Of a stretch of DNA of 5,061 bases, positions 1 through 4,830 are shown piece by piece (position 1 is the first letter of the stretch; every line of letters begins with the position of its first letter). This DNA comes from Chloroflexota bacterium (GTDB lineage: Bacteria; Chloroflexota; UBA6077), in the NCBI GenBank assembly GCA_021806765.1, contig JAJZQR010000356.1:1-5061 (forward strand), read 5' to 3'. The translations under genes and the position numbers were made by a program. Below the pieces are notes generated by a model, which worked only from the letters and a program-made list of their open reading frames with translations, was not told the DNA's origin and ran no database searches.

Positions 1-25
1 ATCTGCCGACCACTATGACGCGCAT
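1..25 (-). CDS. 5' end of a probable Rossmann-fold (NAD/FAD-binding) protein, cut by the window edge
   Basis: Only eight codons are visible, reading MRVIVVGR from an ATG at 25-23. The SD GGAGGG (complement of 34-39) sits 8 nt upstream, which is ideal. An in-frame TAG a few codons upstream excludes a longer start. A start of the form M-R-V-I-V-V-G is the first beta strand and the beginning of the glycine loop of a dinucleotide-binding fold, as in TrkA-type potassium-channel regulators, oxidoreductases or the ATP-grasp enzyme PurD. Eight residues cannot separate these. It follows the cNMP/ATPase gene on the same strand after 118 nt with no clear terminator between, so co-transcription is plausible. 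The start is well supported and the function is inference. Confidence 0.6.
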
Positions 26-75
26 GGGAAGAACCCTCCAGGCCTATAGCTCAACGAGATCAACACCCTCCTCAT
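13..75 (-). CDS. possible 20-residue small ORF overlapping the next gene's start
   Basis: An ATG at 75-73 has AGGAGG (complement of 84-89) 8 nt upstream, a textbook SD. The frame encodes MRRVLISLSYRPGGFFPCAS and stops at 15-13, inside the following gene, so its last four sense codons and its stop lie 3' of that gene's ATG. This geometry would allow translational coupling. The peptide matches nothing I recognise. It begins with two arginines and a short hydrophobic stretch, too short for a transmembrane helix. The alternative is that the AGGAGG is fortuitous in purine-rich spacer DNA. I rate the SD placement as real and the coding status as uncertain. Confidence 0.25.
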   Translation of the reverse strand: MRRVLISLSYRPGGFFPCAS

Positions 76-143
76 CTCGCCGCCCTCCTGGGCCGGCAAC
101 AGCAGTGCGGTAAATGGCCGCCGCACGGTCTCGAGAGCCAGGA

Positions 144-1547
144 TTACCTGAAGAAGCCCCGCCTCTTGTCCTGGTGAGGATCGAGCCCGGCCATGTCGGA
201 CACCAGCCCGGTCGCCAGTCTCTGAAGGCTTCTGGCCAAAGGCGAACCGGATTGAGTCTCCACCAGTGCCTCGCCCCGTAGCGCGGCCTTGACGGGACTT
301 TCCGCACTGTAGGGCAATTCGGAGAACAGCTCTTGCCGGAGCGCCTCCTGGAACTGCTCTTTGGACAGCGCTTTGAACGGGAAGAGGTAGTTCATCAGGT
401 AGAGCACTCGATTCCGCGGGACATGCACCACCTGATCTAAGATCCGCTGGCACTCCCGAACGTCCCGCAGGGCCGTGATCTCCGGAGAGCAGAGGAGCAG
501 GATCCTGTCCGAGGCCTCCAGGGCACCCAGCACCGGATCGCTAAAGTAGGACTCGGTATCGATCACCACGTAGGCGAAGTGGCGGCGAAGCTGCTCGATG
601 GCAACCCTGGCCATCTCGCCGGTCACCATCTCCCCTTCTTCGGGCCGCATAGCGCCCGCCAGCACCCTCAGGCTGCTGCTCGGGTGTACGGAAAGGTAGT
701 AACTCATCTCCTCCAAACCCATGCCCCTCAGGGATCCCGCGGTGGTGGCCGACAGGGTGGACCTGGGGGTCAGGTTCAGAAGCAGGGTCGTGTGACTGAA
801 GGTCAAGGAGAGGTCCAGCAGTGCTACCGAGCCCGGGTGAGCCCGGGCCAGGGCAACGGCCAGGTTCACCGCGACGGTGGTCTTCCCCACCCCTCCCTTG
901 GGGCTGAAGACGGTGAATACCTTCCCCGATGGAGGGGTGTCCTCAGCGCCCGGCTCCGGGCGTTGCTCGGCGCCCGGCTCCGGGCGTTGCTCGGCGCTCC
1001 GCTCCGGGTGTTGCTCGGTGCTTGCCTCCACCCATTGCTCCGTGTTCCGCTGCGGGCGTTGCTCGGTACTCTGTTCTGCCCGTTGCTCGGCGCTCCACCG
1101 CGGGCGTTGCTCCGCACCCCGCTCTGCGCCCCGGGGAGTGTTTGCCGCCTGCCGCTGGGCAACCATCTTCATCGTATGGACCATCACCTGGACGTTGCGG
1201 GCCAGGTAGTCGTCGAAATCGCCCTTGTGCAGGACCAGCAGCCGGGCGTCGGCCTCCGCCCACATCGTCGCCGAATAGGGCTCGCCGGTGAGAAGCGCCA
1301 TCTCACCGAAGAACTGCCCCTCGGACAGGAAGCCCATCTCCTTCTTCCGGCCGGTGGAATCGACTTGGCTGCCTTTGATCAGTCCAGACAAGAGGAAGTA
1401 GAGAGCATCCCCCGCATCGCCCTGCCGGAAGATAACTGTGTCTTTGTTGACCAGCTTTTCCTTGAGGAGGGCCGCGATCCGCGTCAGCTCCTGTTCCGAC
1501 AGCTGCGCGAAGACATCCACCGACCTCAACAGATCAACGTTTCTCAC
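144..1547 (-). CDS. cyclic-nucleotide-binding domain fused to a MinD/CpaE-like ATPase
   Basis: 467 residues from a GTG at 1547-1545. An in-frame TAA directly precedes it, so it cannot start earlier, and GGAG (complement of 1554-1557) lies 6 nt upstream. Residues about 5-125 form a Crp-type cNMP-binding beta-barrel with the phosphate-cassette-like stretch GEMALLTGEPYSAT at 81-94. Residues 145-208 are a hydrophilic linker of 8-residue repeats. Residues 209-455 are a deviant-Walker-A ATPase of the SIMIBI class: SPKGGVGKTT (215-224), Walker A' D245 in LLDLSLTF, and Walker B D330 in YVVIDTES. The segments SPEITALRD (354-362) and LPYSAESPVKAALRGEALVE (411-430) resemble CpaE-type pilus-assembly ATPases. 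There is no helix-turn-helix, so it is not a transcription factor of ordinary Crp type. The C-terminus KRRGFFR could touch membrane, but no full MinD amphipathic helix is visible. Inferred role: a soluble or membrane-associated ATPase positioning or regulating a cell-surface or secretion machine, gated by a small ligand or by the sensor domain. In most cNMP sites an Arg follows the Pro of the cassette; here it is Tyr91, so nucleotide binding is doubtful. Confidence 0.9.
   Translation of the reverse strand: MRNVDLLRSVDVFAQLSEQELTRIAALLKEKLVNKDTVIFRQGDAGDALYFLLSGLIKGSQVDSTGRKKEMGFLSEGQFFGEMALLTGEPYSATMWAEADARLLVLHKGDFDDYLARNVQVMVHTMKMVAQRQAANTPRGAERGAEQRPRWSAEQRAEQSTEQRPQRNTEQWVEASTEQHPERSAEQRPEPGAEQRPEPGAEDTPPSGKVFTVFSPKGGVGKTTVAVNLAVALARAHPGSVALLDLSLTFSHTTLLLNLTPRSTLSATTAGSLRGMGLEEMSYYLSVHPSSSLRVLAGAMRPEEGEMVTGEMARVAIEQLRRHFAYVVIDTESYFSDPVLGALEASDRILLLCSPEITALRDVRECQRILDQVVHVPRNRVLYLMNYLFPFKALSKEQFQEALRQELFSELPYSAESPVKAALRGEALVETQSGSPLARSLQRLATGLVSDMAGLDPHQDKRRGFFR
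924..1115 (-). repeat. 24-bp tandem repeat coding an 8-residue linker repeat
   Basis: Seven head-to-tail units of 24 bp (948-1115), plus a degenerate eighth (924-947), encode the linker between the two domains of the cNMP/ATPase protein. The units read AEQRPRWS, AEQRAEQS, TEQRPQRN, TEQWVEAS, TEQHPERS, AEQRPEPG, AEQRPEPG, then AEDTPPSG. The consensus is [A/T]-E-Q-R-P-E-x-[S/G]. The two units at 948-971 and 972-995 are identical at the DNA level, which suggests recent duplication, while the outer units have diverged. The repeat is in frame and its period is a multiple of three, so copy number can change without breaking the protein. It is not a CRISPR array, since there are no spacers. Confidence 0.9.
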
Positions 1548-1562
1548 TTATGTCTCCAGCAC

Positions 1563-1587
1563 GGCGGCAATTCAGGCTTCGGCCGCC
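1563..1587 (-). promoter_or_regulatory. hairpin just upstream of the SD of the cNMP/ATPase gene
   Basis: GGCGGC (1563-1568) pairs with GCCGCC (1582-1587) around a 13-nt loop. In the minus-strand mRNA it lies just 5' of the SD (GGAG, complement of 1554-1557). It could stabilise the message or influence ribosome access. It is short and GC-rich, so chance is a real alternative. Confidence 0.25.
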
Positions 1588-1633
1588 CTCAAGTGGTCCA
1601 GGATCCCTCCGAAGAGTCCTCATGGACAGGCAA

Positions 1634-1652
1634 AACCCATCGGAAATGGGTT
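1634..1652 (-). promoter_or_regulatory. hairpin with short T-run in the leader of the cNMP/ATPase gene
   Basis: AACCCAT (1634-1640) and ATGGGTT (1646-1652) form a perfect 7-bp stem around a 5-nt loop. Read on the minus strand, the stem ends in GGGTTTTG, so it resembles a weak intrinsic terminator placed between the proposed promoter and the start codon. It could act as an attenuator or as a dyad operator. The T-run is only four bases, so strong termination is not expected. Confidence 0.35.
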
Positions 1653-1674
1653 ATCGCCGCCTCAGCAGTGCATC

Positions 1675-1702
1675 ATTCTATCACTTTGGCTGGCTACTGC
1701 AA
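1675..1702 (-). promoter_or_regulatory. putative sigma-70 promoter of the cNMP/ATPase gene
   Basis: On the minus strand TTGCAG (complement of 1697-1702) and TAGAAT (complement of 1675-1680) are 16 nt apart. The -10 matches TATAAT at five of six positions and the -35 begins TTG. Transcription would start near 1668, leaving a leader of about 120 nt before the GTG. The 9-mer GATAGAATG around this -10 recurs at the -10 proposed for the nucleotidyltransferase gene. Confidence 0.4.
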
Positions 1703-1744
1703 TAATCCAGTCTTCCCATGGCAGACTCCCGCTCGACCCGCGCC

Positions 1745-1780
1745 CCGGGCTTGCACAGCTGTAGCGCACCCCGAGCCCGG
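1745..1780. repeat. nested inverted repeat in the divergent intergenic region
   Basis: CCGGGCT (1745-1751) and AGCCCGG (1774-1780) are perfect 7-bp arms. Inside them lie TGC/GCA arms and the 8-bp palindrome ACAGCTGT (1755-1762). No T-run follows on either strand, so a terminator is unlikely. The position between two divergent genes would suit an operator. No known regulator site is recognised. The remainder of 1548-1862 shows no coding sequence. A weak plus-strand -10 (TATCAT, 1816-1821) lacks a convincing -35. Confidence 0.3.
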
Positions 1781-1862
1781 TTACCCCACAATGTGAGGAG
1801 GGAAAGGATAGGTGGTATCATGAGGTGTTAGGGCTGCATCACTCCAGAGATCAGGGCTCGAG

Positions 1863-2135
1863 ATGAAGGGGTTGATCCTCACCACCATAATCCTGTCGGT
1901 GCCCCTGGCGGGGTTGGCCTACTGGATGTTCAAACCAAGGCTCCTCGTTCTGCGAGCCCGGCTGAACCGTGCCCTGAAGGTAGCGGGTATTCTGTACCTG
2001 GCCTTCATCGCCTATCGTCTCGCCACCTCCTCCGTCACCCACGAGCAGTTGCAGGTCGCAGGGCTCTCCCTGGCCTTCTTCGGCGGGGTATGGCTGGTGG
2101 CCTGGGTCGTTACCCGCGCCTTAGCCAACCGGTAG
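1863..2135 (+). CDS. small three-helix membrane protein of unknown function
   Basis: 90 residues from an ATG at 1863. The upstream SD is weak (AGGG about 7 nt away). Three hydrophobic segments are clear: about residues 3-23, 40-56 and 66-86. The loop at 24-39 is strongly basic (K24, R26, R31, R33, R36, K39), which by the positive-inside rule puts it in the cytoplasm and the N-terminus outside. The C-terminal R85 and R90 fit a cytoplasmic end. There is no signal-peptidase site, lipobox or catalytic motif. No family is recognised. The gene is divergent from the cNMP/ATPase gene and converges on the nucleotidyltransferase. Its TAG stop lies in the palindrome at 2132-2159, so the present C-terminus may have been set by that repeat. 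A possible -10 TATCAT at 1816-1821 is the only promoter hint. The hydrophobicity pattern in a single clean frame makes it likely to be real. Confidence 0.7.
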   Translation: MKGLILTTIILSVPLAGLAYWMFKPRLLVLRARLNRALKVAGILYLAFIAYRLATSSVTHEQLQVAGLSLAFFGGVWLVAWVVTRALANR

Positions 2136-2159
2136 AGACGCGACATGTCGCGTCTCTAC
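2132..2159. repeat. perfect 28-bp palindrome holding both convergent stop codons
   Basis: The half-site is GTAGAGACGCGACA, followed immediately by its exact reverse complement, centred on CATG at 2144-2147. It begins one base before the TAG stop of the membrane-protein gene (2133-2135) and ends one base after the TAG stop of the nucleotidyltransferase gene (2156-2158). Both stops are therefore supplied by symmetric copies of the same bases. In RNA it would form a long stem on either strand and could act as a bidirectional 3' end or stability element. No T-run follows, so it is not a classical intrinsic terminator. From memory, palindromes of the GTAGAGACGCG...CGCGTCTCTAC type are dispersed repeats in Cyanobacteria and Chloroflexota. 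That link is recalled and not checked. Confidence 0.9.
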
Positions 2160-2707
2160 AGCGCAACTTCCCATCCGAAGCGCTGCAGCACGGGCCTGGC
2201 TCGCTCCTCCGCCCCCATCCGCCGCAGCCGCAGCCTCAGGTAGTCGACATCTACCTCCACCTTGGTCGCCAGGGCCGCGATGTCCTCCAGATCATGCTTC
2301 CCCTGCTCTGGCCCCCGCTGCAGCACGGCCTTCAGGGCGATGACATCCTCCGGCGCCAGGACCGGCACCTCCACCCCTTCGAAGGGAGCGGTGCGGACAT
2401 GCCTCAACATCTCATCGTCCATCCAGTATCGGCAACTGTCGTTTCCCACTCTGACGATCAACTCACCGACAACCTCCACGGGATCCACTTCGACCTTGGA
2501 GACTTCGCCCCAGGCCGCAGTGCCGACTCTGGGGGCGCTGCCCAGCAGTTGGCCGGCACGGTCCAGATCCTCCGGTCTAATCAGCAGGTCCAGGTCCGTC
2601 GGCGGGCGATTGCCGGTGTAGAGGAAGACAGCCGCCCCCGCGGCCACTGCCCACGGGATTCCGGCCCCCTCCAGAAGTCCCTTTATCCCAGCCGTACCAA
2701 AAGACAA
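2156..2707 (-). CDS. polymerase-beta-fold nucleotidyltransferase-like protein
   Basis: 183 residues from a TTG at 2707-2705, with AGGAG (complement of 2719-2723) 11 nt upstream. Residues 18-43 read as the N-terminal part of the fold: a small-residue loop AAGAAVFLYTGNR, then TDLDLLI with the metal-binding pair D38 and D40. A third acidic residue is probably D75 in VEVDPVEV. The C-terminal ALKAVLQRGPEQGKHDLEDI (124-143) is the K-x-D-L-x-D-I pattern common in this superfamily (AbiEii-like, aminoglycoside-adenylyltransferase-like and uncharacterised relatives). The usual Gly-Ser of the first motif is Gly-Ala here. Such proteins transfer an NMP to a small molecule, RNA or protein, and the substrate cannot be read from sequence. 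There is no HEPN or AbiEi partner beside it, so a toxin-antitoxin role is unsupported. It has its own proposed promoter and converges on the membrane-protein gene. Confidence 0.8.
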   Translation of the reverse strand: MSFGTAGIKGLLEGAGIPWAVAAGAAVFLYTGNRPPTDLDLLIRPEDLDRAGQLLGSAPRVGTAAWGEVSKVEVDPVEVVGELIVRVGNDSCRYWMDDEMLRHVRTAPFEGVEVPVLAPEDVIALKAVLQRGPEQGKHDLEDIAALATKVEVDVDYLRLRLRRMGAEERARPVLQRFGWEVAL

Positions 2708-2743
2708 AATCCCCCCATCTCCTTTCCCCCATATCCAAGTAGC

Positions 2744-2772
2744 ATTCTATCCGCCCCTCGGCGCCCCAGCAA
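2744..2772 (-). promoter_or_regulatory. putative sigma-70 promoter of the nucleotidyltransferase gene
   Basis: On the minus strand TTGCTG (complement of 2767-2772) and TAGAAT (complement of 2744-2749) are 17 nt apart. Transcription would start near 2737, about 30 nt before the TTG, leaving room for the AGGAG site. The -10 context GATAGAATG is identical to that of the cNMP/ATPase promoter. The region is divergent with the promoter of the hydrolase gene, the two -35 boxes being about 20 bp apart. Confidence 0.45.
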
Positions 2773-2793
2773 CGGCTATTCCAGCCAATCCCA

Positions 2794-2823
2794 TTGACAT
2801 GCCCTCCGACGCAAAACTATCAT
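2794..2823 (+). promoter_or_regulatory. sigma-70 promoter of the gamma-glutamyltransferase-like gene
   Basis: TTGACA (2794-2799) is a perfect -35 and TATCAT (2818-2823) matches the -10 at five of six positions, with 18 nt between. The expected transcription start is near 2830, giving a leader of about 100 nt. The TTG of this -35 is also where the longest open frame begins, which argues that the long frame start is artificial. Confidence 0.65.
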
Positions 2824-2834
2824 CGCTTCGAGCC

Positions 2835-2897
2835 GGAAGGGATGAGGATCGTCGGCACCTTCCGACCCCTTCCTTCAGATCCCAAGTTGATGATCCT
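2835..2897 (+). promoter_or_regulatory. foldable 5' leader of the hydrolase gene, riboswitch-like geometry
   Basis: GGAAGGG (2835-2841) pairs with CCCTTCC (2867-2873). Directly stacked inside is GTCGG (2851-2855) with CCGAC (2862-2866), closing the 6-nt loop CACCTT. The 9-nt bulge on the 5' side contains AGGATC (2845-2850), which is complementary to GATCCT at 2892-2897, allowing a pseudoknot. The fold starts about 5 nt after the predicted transcription start and ends about 20 nt before the SD. It matches no riboswitch class I recognise. The pairings are exact, but I could not compute a folding energy or conservation. Confidence 0.35.
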
Positions 2898-2931
2898 ACC
2901 AGTGAGTGCCGCTGCATGGAGGTATTGGATC

Positions 2932-4575
2932 GTGAGAGTATCGTGGGTCCAGGGCACGGGCAAACACACGGGGCGCCCTATGGTTATGGGGATGAGAGGG
3001 ATGGTTTCCTCCGGGCATCCCCTCGCCTCGCAGGTAGCGCTGAGAACGCTGGCGGAGGGCGGCAACGTGGTGGACGCCGCCATCGCGGCCTCGGCAACCC
3101 TGGCTGTGGTTCGTCCCCACATGACCGGGATCGGTGGTGACCTCTTCTGCCTCATCTACCTGGCCCGGGAGGGACGCGTTGTGGCCATCAACTCCAGCGG
3201 ACCGGCGCCCGCTGCGGCCACCATCGACTTCTTCCGGTCCCGAGGGATTCAACAGATACCGATGAATGGTCCCCTGGCAGTGGAGACTCCCGGCTGCGTC
3301 GCAGGCTGGGAGATGGCTCTCGATCGGTTCGGCACCATGCCCCTCGCTCGGCTGCTGCAGCCTGCCATCGACTACGCCGAGGGCGGTTTCCCGGTGTCCC
3401 CCCACCTGGCCCAAGCCATCGCTGAAGGCGCACAACAGTTCGCCAAGTCCCCTCACTGGATGGCCGCTTTCCTGCCCGAGGGACGGGCGCCGCGACCGGG
3501 CGAGGTGTTGAGGCTCCCCAACCTGGCCCGCACCCTCCGCGTCCTTCAGCGGGGAGGGGCGGAGGCCTTCTACCGGGGAGAGATCGCCGAGGCCCTCTCC
3601 AGCTTCATGCGGGAGCAGGGCGGCCTCCTGGGGATGGAGGATCTGGCCGGTTGCCGGGCCGAGATGTTGGAACCGCTCCAGATCAACTACCGGGGCTACA
3701 CCGTCTACGAGCAACCGCCCGTCTCCCAGGGACACCTGCTGCTGCAGGAGCTGGCCATCGCCGAGGGTTTCGACCTGGCGACCCTCGGTCCCCAGTCCAT
3801 CGAAGCCGTGCACCTGATGGTGGAGGCCAAGAAGCTGGCCTTCGCCGACCGGCTCCGCTATCTGGGAGACCCCGACTTCATGAAGGTACCGATGAGCCAG
3901 CTGCTCTCCAGGGAGTATGCCTCTCAACGACGGAAGGAGATCGATCTGAACCGGGCCATCGTGGCAGCAGCGCCGGGCATCGTGGCCGCCACAGGGTCGG
4001 ACACCACCCACCATTGCCTGATCGACGCCGAGGGCAACGCTGTCACCATGATCCAGAGTCTCTTCAAGAGCTTCGGTTCCGGCGTGGTGGCCGGCGACAC
4101 AGGGATCACCCTGAACAACCGGCTGGCCGCCTTCTTCCTGGACCCCTCCCACCCCAACGCCCTGGCCCCCGGCAAGCGCACCGCCCACACCCTCAACACC
4201 TACATGGTGTTTCGAGATGAGCGCCCCTTCCTGGTGGGAGGGACGCCGGGCGCCGACGACCAGGTGCAAGTGAACTTCCAGGTAATCTGCAACCTGATCG
4301 ATCACGGCATGAGCCTGCAGGAGGCCATCGAGGCCCCCCGATGGTCCAGCGTCCCGGGGACTCTCCCGGGCGAAATGACGGATCCTTACGAACTGCGTCT
4401 GGAGAACCGCTTCCCGGACTCAGTGGTGGAGGGGCTTCGCCAGAGAGGACACTCGGTGAAGCTGGCTTCAGCCTGGGGTTTCGGGAGCGAGAGCGCCGTT
4501 ATGTTGGACCCAGAGACCGGGGTGCTGTATGGCGGATCGGACCCTCGGCGGGACGGTTACGCCGCCGGCTGGTAG
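2932..4575 (+). CDS. gamma-glutamyltransferase-family Ntn hydrolase with altered substrate pocket
   Basis: 547 residues from GTG 2932. GGAGG (2918-2922) lies 9 nt upstream, and the promoter at 2794-2823 excludes the longer frame. There is no signal peptide, so it is probably cytoplasmic. The fold runs from GMVSSGHPLAS (23-33) through GGNVVDAAIAAS (43-54), HMTGIGGD (63-70) and ETPGCVAGW (118-126). The autocleavage and nucleophile motif is SDTTHH, with predicted catalytic Thr358. Cleavage there gives a 190-residue small subunit, the same size as in Escherichia coli Ggt by my recollection. GTPGADDQ (437-444) is the counterpart of GSPGG. Family members cleave gamma-glutamyl bonds, and some relatives are cephalosporin-acylase-like or of unknown substrate. 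Compared with E. coli from memory, residues that hold the gamma-glutamyl group differ: R114 is Ser89, N411 is Phe378, Q430 is Arg397, D433 is Ala400, and the S462-S463 pair is His-Thr. The nucleophile and fold are intact, so an amidase or acylase on another substrate is likely. It resembles YwrD-type paralogues. It stands alone with its own promoter and terminator. Confidence 0.92.
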   Translation: MRVSWVQGTGKHTGRPMVMGMRGMVSSGHPLASQVALRTLAEGGNVVDAAIAASATLAVVRPHMTGIGGDLFCLIYLAREGRVVAINSSGPAPAAATIDFFRSRGIQQIPMNGPLAVETPGCVAGWEMALDRFGTMPLARLLQPAIDYAEGGFPVSPHLAQAIAEGAQQFAKSPHWMAAFLPEGRAPRPGEVLRLPNLARTLRVLQRGGAEAFYRGEIAEALSSFMREQGGLLGMEDLAGCRAEMLEPLQINYRGYTVYEQPPVSQGHLLLQELAIAEGFDLATLGPQSIEAVHLMVEAKKLAFADRLRYLGDPDFMKVPMSQLLSREYASQRRKEIDLNRAIVAAAPGIVAATGSDTTHHCLIDAEGNAVTMIQSLFKSFGSGVVAGDTGITLNNRLAAFFLDPSHPNALAPGKRTAHTLNTYMVFRDERPFLVGGTPGADDQVQVNFQVICNLIDHGMSLQEAIEAPRWSSVPGTLPGEMTDPYELRLENRFPDSVVEGLRQRGHSVKLASAWGFGSESAVMLDPETGVLYGGSDPRRDGYAAGW

Positions 4576-4600
4576 ATCGGCTGGTTGTGGGGCATCAAGA

Positions 4601-4628
4601 AGGAGCCCTGGCTGTTGCCAGGGCTCCT
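4601..4628. terminator. hairpin terminator shared by the hydrolase gene and the facing transcript
   Basis: AGGAGCCCTGG (4601-4611) and CCAGGGCTCCT (4618-4628) make a perfect 11-bp stem with a 6-nt loop, 25 nt after the hydrolase stop. On the plus strand the tail is CGATTTCCCC, a poor T-tract. On the minus strand it is TCTTGATG, also modest. The stem could end transcripts from both sides, and the right-hand transcript predicted at 4596-4885 would end here. Confidence 0.65.
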
Positions 4629-4785
4629 CGATTTCCCCTTCGAGACTCAGCACGCACCCGTAATGGTCTCACACGACCCGTCCTAGCCAGCCCTTCGGCG
4701 CTGAGCGCCGTCTGTGGCGTGGTTTCACGAAGCCGGGACGCGCCTGAGCTCCACCTCGCCCTGCGCACCCAGACGGCACAGGGCC

Positions 4786-4830
4786 TTACCTGTCAATCTG
4801 CCAGACTCCAAAGAGGATTCTCGCACACAC
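4786..4830 (-). CDS. possible 14-residue leader peptide in the predicted RNA
   Basis: A GTG at 4830-4828 has AGGAGG (complement of 4840-4845) exactly 9 nt upstream, and a promoter lies about 60 nt further upstream. The frame reads MCARILFGVWQIDR and ends with TAA at 4788-4786. The SD lies in the loop of a hairpin whose stem covers the start codon (CACCG/CGGTG plus AATCC/GGATT). This is the arrangement expected of a regulated leader ORF. A second GTG two bases downstream would give the 11-residue MCENPLWSLAD. There is no run of one amino acid pointing to a classical amino-acid attenuator. No downstream gene exists on this strand before the terminator. Confidence 0.35.
   Translation of the reverse strand: MCARILFGVWQIDR

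Noticed and set aside
13..453. 146-residue minus-strand frame at the left
   Set aside because: Most of it overlaps the ATPase C-terminus in another frame. Only its last 20 codons, led by their own SD, are kept as a possible small ORF.
948..1115. CRISPR array
   Set aside because: The units are contiguous, 24 bp long, in frame with a protein and without spacers.
579..1796. 405-residue plus-strand open frame
   Set aside because: It is mostly antisense to the cNMP/ATPase gene. Its translation has no recognisable domain and contains repeat-derived Leu/Arg/Ala-rich stretches, as expected of a GC-rich shadow frame.
2156..2707. Toxin-antitoxin pair with the neighbouring membrane protein
   Set aside because: The two genes are convergent and separately promoted, and the small protein has no HEPN or antitoxin features.
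2794..2931. N-terminal extension of the hydrolase
   Set aside because: The TTG is the first half of a consensus -35 box, and the residues do not resemble the family. GTG 2932 with GGAGG is preferred.
2896..4305. 469-residue minus-strand open frame
   Set aside because: It is antisense to the hydrolase, His/Gly/Val-rich without motifs, whereas the plus strand shows clear family motifs throughout.
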